Assembly (NCBI RefSeq): GCF_041379945.2
Contig: NZ_JBFTXJ020000003.1
Coordinates: forward strand, 482,071 to 546,070
Length of the DNA: 64,000 nucleotides
Source: Aneurinibacillus sp. REN35
Lineage (GTDB): Bacteria; Bacillota; Bacilli; Aneurinibacillales; Aneurinibacillaceae
Direction of reading: 5' to 3'
In this document: one piece after another, positions 42,465-51,860 of the stretch
Layout: the number at the start of each line of letters is the position of its first letter
How positions within the stretch are numbered: the stretch's first letter is position 1
Notes under the pieces: generated by a model
What the model saw: the letters and a program-made list of their open reading frames with translations, nothing else
Told to the model about the DNA's origin: nothing
The model's database searches: none
Made by a program: the position numbers and the translations under genes

Positions 42465-43424
42465 ATGGATTTCATCATGCAATGGCTGCAGGACCCCAAC
42501 GCTCGCTGGGTAATGACCGGCTGCTTGCTGCTTGGCCTCAGCAGCGGAGTGTTGGGCTCATTCGCTCTGCTTCGCAAGCAAAGCTTGGTGGGAGACGCTG
42601 TGGCACATGCCGCTCTCCCCGGTATTTGTCTGGCGTATATGTTCTCCGGGGAGAAAAATATTGGATTATTTATGCTCGGTGCAGCCATGACAGGACTTCT
42701 TGGAACGTTATGCGTTTCGCAGATTTCCAGGCATTCAAGAATTAAGCCTGACACGGCATTAGGGATTGTTCTCTCTGTGTTTTTTGGCTTTGGTACGGTG
42801 CTTCTTACGAAAATCGCCCAGACGGGCAGCGCTAATCAGAGCGGTCTGGATGCGTTTATGTTTGGCAAGGCGGCTTCGCTTGTCTCAGGTGATCTTACAA
42901 TAATGGCAGTTGTTGCTATTTGTTTGCTCGTATTATCGACGCTTTTATTTAAGGAGCTAAAGTTGTTGTGCTTTGACCCTGGATTTGGGCGTGGTTTAGG
43001 ATTTCCGATGGGGTTTTTGGGTGCTTTGCTTATGGTAATGATCGTATTAAGCGTGATTATCGGCTTGCAGGCTGTGGGTGTTGTGCTGATGGCCGCTATG
43101 CTCATTATTCCTCCTGTTGCGGCTCGATACTGGACGGAGAAGCTGCACGTAATGGTGATCGTAGCTGGTTTCTTTGGCGGGATATCCGGTGTTGTCGGCA
43201 CGCTTATCAGCAGCTTGGCAGAGAAGCTGCCTACAGGACCGGTTATTGTGTTAGCGGCAGTATGCTTCTTCTTGTTCTCTCTTCTATTCGCTCCGCAGCG
43301 GGGTCTTATCTCTCGGATGCTGCGTGTCATTCGTTTGCGCAGCCGATTTTCGAGTGGGAAGGTAGAGGGAGAGGCGGAGAAGGTGTATCAGCCCGTTGCT
43401 TCTAAAGGAGGCCATTCATCATGA
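42465..43424 (+). CDS. mntC: Manganese ABC transporter permease
   Basis: A 319-residue ABC-3 family permease with eight or nine helices. GSFALLRKQSLVGDAVAHAALPGI is the conserved cytoplasmic coupling segment. The C-terminal tail is polar. It overlaps mntD by 4 bp (ATGA). In B. subtilis two unlike permeases, MntC and MntD, serve one ATPase, as the order here suggests. Confidence 0.9.
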   Translation: MDFIMQWLQDPNARWVMTGCLLLGLSSGVLGSFALLRKQSLVGDAVAHAALPGICLAYMFSGEKNIGLFMLGAAMTGLLGTLCVSQISRHSRIKPDTALGIVLSVFFGFGTVLLTKIAQTGSANQSGLDAFMFGKAASLVSGDLTIMAVVAICLLVLSTLLFKELKLLCFDPGFGRGLGFPMGFLGALLMVMIVLSVIIGLQAVGVVLMAAMLIIPPVAARYWTEKLHVMVIVAGFFGGISGVVGTLISSLAEKLPTGPVIVLAAVCFFLFSLLFAPQRGLISRMLRVIRLRSRFSSGKVEGEAEKVYQPVASKGGHSS

Positions 43425-44311
43425 CACATGCATTGTGGATTATGCTTATTGCCTCGCTGGTTGCTGCGTCCTGTGGTTTTATCGGCTGTTTTCTTATTTT
43501 GCGGCGGATGGCGATGCTGGGCGATGCCATTAGCCATGCGGTATTGCCGGGGATTGTCGTCGCTTTTCTGGTGAGCAACAGCATGGAGAGCATTACGATG
43601 CTGATTGGTGCGTCAATCGTAGGTGTGCTAACCTCACTCATTATTCAAACATTAGGAACAGGTGGCGTCCAATCTGATGCGGCGATCGGCGTTACATTTA
43701 CCTCATTATTTGCTATTGGTGTTGTACTTGTCTCGATGTATGCTTCAAGCGTTCACCTCGATGTGCAGCATGTACTGTATGGTGAAATCGCCTATGCGCC
43801 ATGGGAGACATCGGTTCTTTTTGGATTAGAAATGCCGCATGCTGTATGGATGATGGGCGGTGTGTTTATTCTAACCTTGTTTGTAGTACTCCTGCTATAC
43901 AAAGAAATAAAGCTGGTCTCATTTGATGCGCAGATGGCCGCTGCCGTAGGGATTCCGGTGCTTTTCATTCATTATGTATTGATGGTGCTTGTTTCTCTTA
44001 ACACGGTCGCAGCCTTTGAGAGTGTGGGAGCGATCCTTGTTGTAGCAATGCTTGTAGTGCCGGGTGCTACTGCTTATCTGCTTACGGACCGGCTTAGTGT
44101 GATGCTGGGCTTAAGTGTAGTTGTCGGGATTATTTCCGCTTTGGCAGGCTATGAGCTCGCCGCTTGGTTTGATGTTTCGATCTCCGGTTCGATGGCAACG
44201 GTGGCAGGTATTCTATTCGCTTTTGCCTTCTTATTCTCCCCGAGGTATGGCATCATCTCTAAGGTTATCAGCAGACGCACATTGGCGCATAAGAAAGAGA
44301 GCGCTCGCTAG
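43421..44311 (+). CDS. mntD: Manganese ABC transporter permease
   Basis: A 296-residue second ABC-3 permease with the coupling segment GCFLILRRMAMLGDAISHAVLPGI. AAAGGAGG inside mntC precedes its ATG. It pairs with MntC in the membrane. Last gene of the operon, with a terminator 4 bp after the stop. Confidence 0.9.
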   Translation: MTHALWIMLIASLVAASCGFIGCFLILRRMAMLGDAISHAVLPGIVVAFLVSNSMESITMLIGASIVGVLTSLIIQTLGTGGVQSDAAIGVTFTSLFAIGVVLVSMYASSVHLDVQHVLYGEIAYAPWETSVLFGLEMPHAVWMMGGVFILTLFVVLLLYKEIKLVSFDAQMAAAVGIPVLFIHYVLMVLVSLNTVAAFESVGAILVVAMLVVPGATAYLLTDRLSVMLGLSVVVGIISALAGYELAAWFDVSISGSMATVAGILFAFAFLFSPRYGIISKVISRRTLAHKKESAR

Positions 44312-44314
44312 CAT

Positions 44315-44348
44315 AAGGAGGACTTCGATAAAAAGAAGTCCTTTTTTG
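44315..44348 (+). terminator. Terminator of mntABCD
   Basis: GGACTTC / GAAGTCC (44320-44326 with 44335-44341) with flanking AAGG and CCTT pairs is followed by T6. Confidence 0.8.
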
Positions 44349-44451
44349 TGTGTGATGACTATAAATGTAATGAAACTTTTTCATCGTGTAACACGTATGT
44401 ATAGTATTTCAATAGGTTATGATCCAATTAAATGTATAAAGGGGGATTTCG

Positions 44452-45909
44452 GTGACATTTACCATTGACGGCTTGATTTTTTTGTTTGCTATTTTATTGC
44501 TTACTGGCGTAGTAACCGCCAAATTTTCCTCACGCTTAGGCGTACCTTCACTCGTTTTCTTTATTGTTGTAGGGATGGTGCTCAACCGGTTTGTTTTCTA
44601 CAACAACGCGTATCTAACACAGCTTTTTGGGATTTTAGCCCTTATTATTATTCTATTTGATGGAGGCATGCAGACGAAGTGGGCGAATGTACGTCCCGTA
44701 GCAACGCCTGCCCTGTCACTCGCCACTGTGGGCGTATTGCTTACCACATTCATTGTCGGGATTTGCACACACTATATTTTGGGTCTTCCGTGGCTGGAGA
44801 GCATGCTGCTTGGTTCGATTGTCGGCTCAACGGATGCTGCGGCTGTTTTTGCGGTCCTGGGAAACAAAAATATAAAAAAGCGTCTTTCCTCTACGCTTGA
44901 AGCCGAATCGGGAACGAATGATCCGATGGCTGTCTTTCTAACCATCTCCTTCATTGAGTTGATACAAGTGCCTGATGCTAGTGTGTTATCCATGATTTTA
45001 AACTTCTTCTGGCAGATGGGATTTGGCCTAGTCGCAGGCCTTCTGATCGGATTTGTAGCAGTCAAAGTAGTAAATAAAATCAACCTCGACTCTTCGGGGC
45101 TTTATCCTGTGCTTGCGCTTGCCTTTGCTATTTTTACTTACAGTGCCACGGCGGTGCTGAACGGAAGCGGCCTGCTTGCAGTGTATGTGATGGCTGTCTA
45201 TATGGGGAATGCGGATCTGACGTACCGCCATGCGGTATCACGGTTTAATGAGGGTTTTGCATGGATGATGCAGATTCTAATGTTTATCTTATTGGGGCTT
45301 CTCGTCTTTCCGAATGAGTTGATCCATATTGCATGGCAAGGAATTGCTTTGTCCTTCCTGCTTATCTTTGTTGCGAGGCCTATCGGTGTGTTTATTAGCA
45401 CAATAGCGATGAAGTTTTCGTTTAAGGAAAAAATATTTATCTCGTGGGCCGGACTCAGGGGAGCAGTACCTATCGTTCTGGCAACGTATCCATTGATTGC
45501 CGGACTCGAAGACGCTCAACTTATCTTTAATGTAGTTTTCTTCGTGGTACTAACCTCTGCGCTAATTCAGGGGTCGACAATTTCTCCGCTTGCCCGTGCA
45601 TTCGGGCTATCTCAAGGAGAGAAGCCCATAACACCTCATACTCTTGAATTGGTATCGATCAGCAAAACAAGCTCGGAGATGATTGAGATTACGATTCCAG
45701 GCGATGGATTCATAGCTAATGAGAATATATCGGATTTAACCCTTCCAAAAGATGTATTGATTACTGCTGTGATTCGTGGAGAGGAATTGATTACACCAAC
45801 CGGGGATACACAGTTGTTGGAAAAAGATATCCTGTATGTGCTTGTGCCTAAGATACAGCGCGAAAGGGTTAAGCAATTATTTTTATCAAAACCAAAGAAT
45901 AGTCTGTAG
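44452..45909 (+). CDS. CPA1 family cation/proton antiporter with TrkA-C domain (NhaP2-like)
   Basis: A 485-residue antiporter with about twelve helices. Family motifs are GSTDAAAVFAVL and ESGTNDPMAVFL, the latter holding the Asn-Asp pair thought to bind the cation. A cytoplasmic RCK-C/TrkA-C domain (about 400-480) with GDGFIAN and LITPTGDTQLLEKDILYVL follows. This layout fits NhaP2-type K+/H+ antiporters, but Na+ cannot be ruled out. GTG at 44452 follows AAAGGGGG. Monocistronic between terminators. Confidence 0.85.
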   Translation: MTFTIDGLIFLFAILLLTGVVTAKFSSRLGVPSLVFFIVVGMVLNRFVFYNNAYLTQLFGILALIIILFDGGMQTKWANVRPVATPALSLATVGVLLTTFIVGICTHYILGLPWLESMLLGSIVGSTDAAAVFAVLGNKNIKKRLSSTLEAESGTNDPMAVFLTISFIELIQVPDASVLSMILNFFWQMGFGLVAGLLIGFVAVKVVNKINLDSSGLYPVLALAFAIFTYSATAVLNGSGLLAVYVMAVYMGNADLTYRHAVSRFNEGFAWMMQILMFILLGLLVFPNELIHIAWQGIALSFLLIFVARPIGVFISTIAMKFSFKEKIFISWAGLRGAVPIVLATYPLIAGLEDAQLIFNVVFFVVLTSALIQGSTISPLARAFGLSQGEKPITPHTLELVSISKTSSEMIEITIPGDGFIANENISDLTLPKDVLITAVIRGEELITPTGDTQLLEKDILYVLVPKIQRERVKQLFLSKPKNSL

Positions 45910-45925
45910 GCGGTGCGGATAATAA

Positions 45926-45978
45926 GAGGCTGACACTTCGACTCATTGTATGGATGGGAGGGAGTGTCAGCTTCTTTA
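45926..45978 (+). terminator. Terminator after the antiporter gene
   Basis: GAGGCTGACACT pairs with AGTGTCAGCTTC (45926-45937 with 45963-45974, one wobble), followed by TTTACG. The T run is short. Confidence 0.6.
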
Positions 45979-46048
45979 CGTGCATAACTTAATGTTGAAG
46001 GTTTTTTTGGAATATTTGCCGAATATTTCATAAAATAGAGGTGTTTTT

Positions 46049-46423
46049 ATGAAGAAATGGGCAGCAGCAATCGGATTGACAGTTATCATTGTGGGAGCAT
46101 TCGTATTGTACAACAAATCCTACTATCCTCCACTCCCAATAGAAAATAGTAGCAAGAGGGAAGTTATAGCTAAGTTACATCATTCAAATGAACAAATCGT
46201 TTATTTAGCAAATGAAAATGGCGTTGACTGGTATATCATAAATAAACGAAATATTGGCGTGGCTGATGAAGTCATCAAAGAATTGGCGATGCAAAATGGT
46301 TGGAGTTTTAAACAAAAAGAGGGTAGTGGGCTCTTCTTTGAAAAGCAAGGAGAAAATTTAATTGTATCGACACAGATGTGGACTGGAAATTATGTGTTGG
46401 TTAAAATACCAGACAATTTTTAA
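46049..46423 (+). CDS. Membrane-anchored hypothetical protein
   Basis: A 124-residue protein with one N-terminal helix (5-22), either a signal anchor or a signal peptide without a lipobox, then a small mixed alpha/beta domain. No motif recognised. Base composition is more AT-rich than the flanking genes, which may mean recent gain. GAGGTG lies before the ATG. The acetyltransferase gene follows 35 bp later. Confidence 0.55.
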   Translation: MKKWAAAIGLTVIIVGAFVLYNKSYYPPLPIENSSKREVIAKLHHSNEQIVYLANENGVDWYIINKRNIGVADEVIKELAMQNGWSFKQKEGSGLFFEKQGENLIVSTQMWTGNYVLVKIPDNF

Positions 46424-46458
46424 ACGTTCATACGGGTGAAGTGAGGGGGAGCAAGAAG

Positions 46459-46980
46459 ATGTGTGATCAAAAGGAGCAGGCCCTTTGGAGAAGAGAGGAT
46501 GGCTTTGTCATTAGTACCGATAAACGCCATCTAGATACCGAGATGATTTGGCGCTTTCTTGCTGAAGAGTCGTACTGGGCATCGGGCATTCCCCGGGAGC
46601 TGGTTGCCACCGCGATTGAACATTCGATCCTGTGCTACGGGATATATGAAGGCGACCCGTCTACCACTGCGGCAAAGCAGGTCGGTTTTGCCCGTGTCGT
46701 GTCCGACTTTACCCGTTTTTCTTGGCTGGCTGATGTGTTTGTGCTGCCGAAGTATCGGGGCAGCGGCTTAAGTAAATGGATGCTGAGCTTAATTGTTGCA
46801 CACCCAAAAGTAAAGGGAACCAGTTTTATGCTGGCCACAAACGATGCCCATGGGCTGTATGCTCAGTATGGCTTTGCGCCGCTGGACAAAATCGAGAACC
46901 GGATGGCCAGGTCGCTTGATTGGGAGAAGGTGTATGAAGGTCATGGTATAAGCACTAGGGCAGATAAGTCGTCCAAATAA
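46459..46980 (+). CDS. GNAT family N-acetyltransferase
   Basis: A 173-residue acetyltransferase. The acetyl-CoA binding region reads LADVFVLPKYRGSGLSKWML (motif A, with RGSG where R/QxxGxG/A is usual). YAQYGFAPL is the C-terminal family signature. A longer version starting at 46441 would begin before GAGGGGGAG and is rejected. Substrate unknown; close in style to the YitI-type single-domain GNATs of Bacillales. Confidence 0.85.
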   Translation: MCDQKEQALWRREDGFVISTDKRHLDTEMIWRFLAEESYWASGIPRELVATAIEHSILCYGIYEGDPSTTAAKQVGFARVVSDFTRFSWLADVFVLPKYRGSGLSKWMLSLIVAHPKVKGTSFMLATNDAHGLYAQYGFAPLDKIENRMARSLDWEKVYEGHGISTRADKSSK

Positions 46981-47011
46981 ACTGCGGTGAGTAGACTGCT
47001 GTTTGATAAGA

Positions 47012-47046
47012 AGTCCAAACCATACGGATAAGGTTTGGACTCTTTA
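47012..47046. terminator. Terminator between convergent GNAT and fabH genes
   Basis: A perfect 10-bp stem AGTCCAAACC / GGTTTGGACT (47012-47021 with 47032-47041) is followed by CTTT. The T run is poor. Confidence 0.65.
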
Positions 47047-47052
47047 GTGACT

Positions 47053-48054
47053 TTATATATTCCATTCAATCAATAATCCGCCGTGGACAAGCCCGCCGCC
47101 GAATCCGTATAACAGGATGCGTTCTCCTGCTTTCACCTTCCCCGACCGAACTCCGGCATGCAGCGCAAGAGGAATGGAGGCCGCTGAAGTATTGCCAAAA
47201 TATTCGAGGCTTGTTAAGGTTTTGGATAGCGGGAATCCGCTTCTCTCGCAAATGGATTCAATCATTCGCATATTGGCGCTGTGCGGGATAAACCAGTCAA
47301 CGTCATGCAGTGGGAATGAGATTTTTGCTAAGGTATCTTTCATTCCAGCAGGTACAGTCGAGACGGCCCATTTATACACTTCTCTTCCATTTTGGACAAG
47401 ACATTTGGTATCTTTTAGTGCCTTGCCGTCCATTTGGTTTGCTAGACCGGTTTGATATAGATGTACCCCGCCTTCGCCCTTAGAGCCAAGATGAAACGAT
47501 AGAAAACTCGGTTTTGTGTTATCGTGCTCTATTAGTACAGCACCGGCTCCATCTCCAAAAAGAATACAGGAGGTTCGGTCTGTATAGTCCATAATTTTGG
47601 AGAATGTTTCGCCTCCAACGACAAGCACTTTTTGATGAAGGCCGGAGGTAATGAGTGCATTGGCTAGGTGTAAGCCGTATACGAATCCTGCACATACTGC
47701 ACTTATATCAACGGCACCTGTATTTGGAATGTCGAATGCGGCTTGGATGCGGCTTGCAACGCTAGGAAAAGGAAAATCCGGTGTAGCCGTTGCTACCAAA
47801 ATCAAATCCACATCTTCGATTGATTGATTATACGTATGCAGCAAATCATGGATTGCTTGTATGCACAGGTGAGAAGTAAATTCCTCGGGACGTGCAATCC
47901 GCCGCTCTTTGATACCTGTGCGTTGGATAATCCATTCATCGTTTGTTTCAAGCATTGTTTCAAGTTCAACATTTGTCAGAACTCTCTCCGGTACATAGCT
48001 TCCGATGGCCGTAATTCGCGCTTTTGAAGCGAGGCCGTTGCCTTTATCGCTCAT
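47053..48054 (-). CDS. fabH: Beta-ketoacyl-ACP synthase III (FabH-type)
   Basis: A 333-residue condensing enzyme that starts fatty acid synthesis from acyl-CoA and malonyl-ACP. The catalytic triad is complete: Cys121 (DISAVCAGF), His258 (FIPHSANMRM) and Asn288 (YFGNTSAAS). It stands apart from other fab genes and may be a second copy like Bacillus FabHB (YhfB), or may make a special starter. GGAGATGAC precedes the ATG. The divergent neighbour is an ArsR-like regulator. Confidence 0.9.
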   Translation of the reverse strand: MSDKGNGLASKARITAIGSYVPERVLTNVELETMLETNDEWIIQRTGIKERRIARPEEFTSHLCIQAIHDLLHTYNQSIEDVDLILVATATPDFPFPSVASRIQAAFDIPNTGAVDISAVCAGFVYGLHLANALITSGLHQKVLVVGGETFSKIMDYTDRTSCILFGDGAGAVLIEHDNTKPSFLSFHLGSKGEGGVHLYQTGLANQMDGKALKDTKCLVQNGREVYKWAVSTVPAGMKDTLAKISFPLHDVDWFIPHSANMRMIESICERSGFPLSKTLTSLEYFGNTSAASIPLALHAGVRSGKVKAGERILLYGFGGGLVHGGLLIEWNI

Positions 48055-48201
48055 GTGTCATCTCCTCTTCTCATTACTGCCTATCTATTATAACACTTAC
48101 TAATAGTACGAGATACTAATTTTATACCTTTCACAAAAAAATCTAAAAAATAAAAAAGAATGGAACTTGTTGATTGACGCACAATTTTTAGTTATATAAA
48201 A

Positions 48202-48223
48202 TTAGAACTAATAAAAGTTCTAA
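48202..48223. promoter_or_regulatory. Palindromic operator before the ArsR-like gene
   Basis: TTAGAACT and AGTTCTAA are separated by 6 nt in an AT-rich promoter region, 30 bp before the regulator start. A good candidate for autoregulation. Confidence 0.5.
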
Positions 48224-48253
48224 AAAAATATAACTAATAATGTGGGTGAGAAT

Positions 48254-49165
48254 ATGTATCGTGTTGAAGTGGATATGGCTCCGGCATACGAGTTGATTAT
48301 CAGTCTATATCAATACATCAATAACAAATCAATGAAGGGTGCTGAATTGGGTCGAGGCTGGGTGAAGGAAGTCAATGCACAACTGCCTGAAGAGCTGATC
48401 GTTAAGCTTTCGGAAAAGGCATGGGAAGTGCTGCATCGCTTAAGTCTATTGGTGTGGCAGTGTCCCGGTGAACGCACACCAGAGCAGTTTATTTCCTGGC
48501 TTGGCTCCATTTCGCCGCTTGAATTGTATGAGCGGATGATTCCTTGGGTGACAAAGATCCCAAAGGATTTTCAAGAAGTGCAGCATCATCTGATTCACCT
48601 GCTAGAAGAATGGCACCATTGTTATTTCAAGCAGCGTCAATCTTCGATTCTGCCTATGCTCGAACATAGCGCAGCTTCTTTGCGTGACGTTCTGTCAAAG
48701 GGAGAAGATCCCAAGCAAATTGTGGAGACCTATACAAACGGCATCTGCATCGAACCTGTAGCAGCCACACAACGGGTGCTGCTCATTCCACAGCATCATG
48801 CCGCACCGTACAGCATCATCGACTCATATCAAGGACTACTCACATGTCTCTATCCGGTCGATATCGAGGAAGCCCCGTTCCTCGTCAAGCGCGTACAGCG
48901 TCAGCTTCAAGCGTTGGCTGACAAAAATCGAATCTACATCCTCAAGCTGCTGCATGAACACCCAACCTGCACATTCACCGAGATTCTTCATAAGACAGGA
49001 CTTGTAAAAAGCAATCTACACTATCACCTATCCATGCTGCGTACCGCAGGGCTAATCCGAGCGCACCGTATGAGTGAGCGGATTGAATTTTATAGTATGC
49101 GTCCGGAGGGACTGCAGGCGATGCAGGAGGGACTTGCCGCGTACATGAAGGGGGAGCGTATGTGA
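48254..49165 (+). CDS. ArsR-like winged-helix regulator with long N-terminal domain
   Basis: A 303-residue protein. Residues 1-210 form a helical domain of unknown ligand, similar in layout to DUF5937-type extensions. Residues 215-300 form a winged helix with ALADKNRIYILKLLHEHPTCTFTEILHKTGLVKSNLHYHLSMLRTAGLI. ATG 48254 lies after GGGTGAG; the in-frame GTG at 48242 is part of that site. It overlaps the MFS gene by 4 bp, so it probably controls that pump and itself. Confidence 0.78.
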   Translation: MYRVEVDMAPAYELIISLYQYINNKSMKGAELGRGWVKEVNAQLPEELIVKLSEKAWEVLHRLSLLVWQCPGERTPEQFISWLGSISPLELYERMIPWVTKIPKDFQEVQHHLIHLLEEWHHCYFKQRQSSILPMLEHSAASLRDVLSKGEDPKQIVETYTNGICIEPVAATQRVLLIPQHHAAPYSIIDSYQGLLTCLYPVDIEEAPFLVKRVQRQLQALADKNRIYILKLLHEHPTCTFTEILHKTGLVKSNLHYHLSMLRTAGLIRAHRMSERIEFYSMRPEGLQAMQEGLAAYMKGERM

Positions 49166-50373
49166 AGCCCAATGCTATTTTGGACTTTCACCCCATCGTA
49201 CGCATTTTGTTTCTTGGCAGCTTTTTGACATACATCGGATTAAGTATGGTTGTACCGTATTTTGCGATTTATCTAGCCCATTATACTGGATTAAGTGGTC
49301 CGGCAATCGGATTTATCATAGGGGGCAGTGCGCTGATAGGGATGTTTGGCGGCCTTGCCGGCGGGGTGCTGTCGGATCGATTTGGTCGCAAGAACATCAT
49401 GCTAGGAGCGCTGCTTGGCTCCGCAATTATTTTTATAGGGCTGGCGGTAAGTGTTCATCCTATAATGCTAGTGCTGTTCACCCTGTTAAAAGGCATGGCT
49501 ACCGCTTTTTTTGACCCGTGTGCCAAAGCGTTGATTGCCGATTTGACAGAGCCAAAAAAACGGGTACGGGCTTTTTCGTATCGTTATCTGTTTACGAATC
49601 TCGGATTTGCGGTTGGCCCCATCATCGGTATGATCGCCGGTGTCAAAGCGGAGAGTACGCTGCCGTTTTTTGTAGCATCCGTTATTTTTCTTATGTATTT
49701 TGTATTGCTGTGGGTGTACGTAAGGAAATATAAGATTGCCGATATTTCCTCTTCTGGAATCCACCGGCCGGTTTTGAAAGAATCGTTAGGTGTAATACAG
49801 AAGGATAAGGCGCTTCTTTTGTTTATTTGCGGTGGAATCATGGCGATGTCTGTGCATGGTCAATTTTCTGTTGTACTACCCCAATATTTTGCAGCGGAGT
49901 TTACGAGCGGGTTGGATTTTATTCAGTTATTATGGACCGTACACTCCCTTGTCATCATCATCGGAAGCATGCCTGTGGCACGGGCGGTTGAGAAGCGGAG
50001 CGCCTTTTTTTCGATTGTGATCGGCTCCGTTTTGTTTGCGATAGGATGTGTCTGCTTCTCGTTGTCATTTAATGTGTGGACGTTCATTTTTTCTATGATT
50101 ATTTTTACGTTGGGCGAGATCTTCATAGCGCCCGCTGAGTATGCGATTATCGATGAGATTACGCCGGAGTCGGTGCGCGGTACGTATTATGGCGCCTTCA
50201 GTTTTACAACAATGGGTTCCTTTTTGGGACCAGGCTTTGCCGGTATGCTGCTTGTTGAGTTTGGCGGCAGTGTTATGTTTTCAGTGCTTACTTTGGCAGC
50301 GTTGATTAGTATTTTCTTTTATTGGAGAGGCTCCGTTCACAAAATGAATGGGATGCTGACAGTAAAGCAATAA
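49162..50373 (+). CDS. Major facilitator superfamily transporter
   Basis: A 403-residue, twelve-helix MFS protein. The loop 2-3 motif GGVLSDRFGRKN matches the drug:H+ antiporter A motif. It starts with GTG at 49162, overlapping the regulator stop, with AAGGGGGAG upstream. A multidrug or metabolite exporter is likely, induced through the paired regulator. Substrate unknown. Confidence 0.85.
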   Translation: MKPNAILDFHPIVRILFLGSFLTYIGLSMVVPYFAIYLAHYTGLSGPAIGFIIGGSALIGMFGGLAGGVLSDRFGRKNIMLGALLGSAIIFIGLAVSVHPIMLVLFTLLKGMATAFFDPCAKALIADLTEPKKRVRAFSYRYLFTNLGFAVGPIIGMIAGVKAESTLPFFVASVIFLMYFVLLWVYVRKYKIADISSSGIHRPVLKESLGVIQKDKALLLFICGGIMAMSVHGQFSVVLPQYFAAEFTSGLDFIQLLWTVHSLVIIIGSMPVARAVEKRSAFFSIVIGSVLFAIGCVCFSLSFNVWTFIFSMIIFTLGEIFIAPAEYAIIDEITPESVRGTYYGAFSFTTMGSFLGPGFAGMLLVEFGGSVMFSVLTLAALISIFFYWRGSVHKMNGMLTVKQ

Positions 50374-50432
50374 AAAAGGTTGTTTACTATATGTGTTATA
50401 TGTATGCTATATGTAATAACAATTACATTGTA

Positions 50433-50604
50433 TGCAGCTAGGTGCCTTTGTGAAATACAAAGGGTAACAGGGAATCGGGTGCAAGTCCCGAGCGGTCCCG
50501 CCACTGTAACCGGATAGTTCTCTTTCATATTGTCACTCGATTGATGATCGGGGAAGACGAGAGAGGGCATGGACCCGGAAGCCAGGAGACCTACCTAAGA
50601 TGCG
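50433..50604 (+). promoter_or_regulatory. Cobalamin riboswitch
   Basis: The conserved blocks are in order: AGGTGCC, GGGTGCAAGTCCC, GCGGTCCCGCCACTGTAACC (50492-50511) and GGAAGCCAGGAGACCTACC (B12 box, 50577-50595). Closing P1 pairs TAGGT with ACCTA. It lies 165 bp before btuC and should lower expression when cobalamin is bound. Confidence 0.95.
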
Positions 50605-50695
50605 ACACCACAATTACCTTCGCGGAAAGGAGAGGTGTATTGAGAATGAGTGGCAGCCGTTTGGCTTTTTGATGTTACCTGCATTTTCGTACCTG

Positions 50696-50725
50696 ACCCC
50701 CGTCCGTCAAGACGGGGGTTTTTTG
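50696..50725 (+). terminator. Riboswitch expression-platform terminator
   Basis: ACCCCCGTC / GACGGGGGT (50696-50704 with 50711-50719) is followed by T6. It lies between the aptamer and btuC, so ligand-dependent termination is expected. Confidence 0.85.
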
Positions 50726-50768
50726 TGTGGCCAAGCCAAAAGAGATGGAAGATAGAGGAGTTCATAAG

Positions 50769-51860
50769 ATGAGAAAGTCGATACACTTGCATGTGTCCGT
50801 ACAGAAAGCTCAGAATATTCGTGTGCGAATGGCTCTGGTCATTTTGTGTGTGCTGCTTCTGGTATCAATTACTGCGGCTGTGATGCTTGGGCCTGTCAGC
50901 ATCTCTCCGCTTACGGTATGGAGAATTGCGCTAGCAAAAATAGTAGGCTCAGCTTTTGTGATTGAGCCGGATTGGCATGCGGCACAGGAGAGCATTGTAT
51001 GGGACATCCGGTTTCCTCGCGTTTTGCTCGGAGCGGTAGTTGGAGCTGGATTGGCAATCGTAGGGGTGGTTATTCAGGCATTGGTGCGCAATTCGCTCGC
51101 AGACCCGTATATTCTGGGGATTTCTTCTGGTGCCTCTGTTGCTGCTACGCTTGCGATTTTGTTTGGCGCACTCTCTTTTCTGGGGAGATACGCATTGTCT
51201 CTTGGTGCCTTTTTAGGCGCGCTTTTTTCCATGATCGCCGTTTACGTACTCGCACAGGTTGGCGGCCGAATGCACACAACACGCTTGCTGCTGGCAGGTG
51301 TGTCGGTATCAATTATTTTATCTGCAGTAACGAACCTTATTGTGACGATGGCGCCGGAGGAAAAGGGAATGCGGGATGTTATGTTTTGGATTATGGGAAG
51401 TTTTTCTGGAGCAAAGTGGGAATATGTCACGCTTCCTGGGTTGCTTGTCGTCTGTGGTTTGATTTTTCTACTTGTACAGTACCGGTCGCTTAATGCGCTG
51501 TTAATGGGAGAGGAAGCGGCAACAACCCTGGGAGTAAACACACATTTTTTCCGTAAAATATTGTTTGTCATCTCCTCTCTTCTGACAGGAGTGATCGTGG
51601 CAGTAAGTGGAGCGATTGGCTTTATTGGCCTGATGATTCCCCATCTTGCCCGGCTATTTGTAGGCTCGAATCATCGATATGTGCTACCGGTTAGCGCTTT
51701 AATTGGTTCAATTGTAGCGATCTGGTCCGATGTGCTGGCTCGCATGCTGCTAGCGCCGGAAGAGCTGCCTGTGGGAGTTATTACCGCATTATGTGGAGGT
51801 CCGTTCTTTATTTGGCTGCTGCGGCGCAGTTCTTATTCGTTCGGAGGGGGGCGAGAGTGA
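50769..51860 (+). CDS. btuC: Cobalamin ABC transporter permease
   Basis: A 363-residue FecCD family permease with ten helices. It shows the family runs RFPRVLLGAVVGAGLAIVG and SLADPYILGISSGASV near the start, and SGAIGFIGLMIPHLARLF before the last helices. ATG 50769 lies 8 nt after GAGGAG; a GTG start at 50727 would lie in the terminator tail and is rejected. The riboswitch makes vitamin B12 or a corrinoid the substrate. Confidence 0.92.
   Translation: MRKSIHLHVSVQKAQNIRVRMALVILCVLLLVSITAAVMLGPVSISPLTVWRIALAKIVGSAFVIEPDWHAAQESIVWDIRFPRVLLGAVVGAGLAIVGVVIQALVRNSLADPYILGISSGASVAATLAILFGALSFLGRYALSLGAFLGALFSMIAVYVLAQVGGRMHTTRLLLAGVSVSIILSAVTNLIVTMAPEEKGMRDVMFWIMGSFSGAKWEYVTLPGLLVVCGLIFLLVQYRSLNALLMGEEAATTLGVNTHFFRKILFVISSLLTGVIVAVSGAIGFIGLMIPHLARLFVGSNHRYVLPVSALIGSIVAIWSDVLARMLLAPEELPVGVITALCGGPFFIWLLRRSSYSFGGGRE

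Noticed and set aside
46049..46980. Genomic island around the AT-rich hypothetical and GNAT genes
   Set aside because: Only one gene differs in composition, and there is no integrase, tRNA or repeat boundary.
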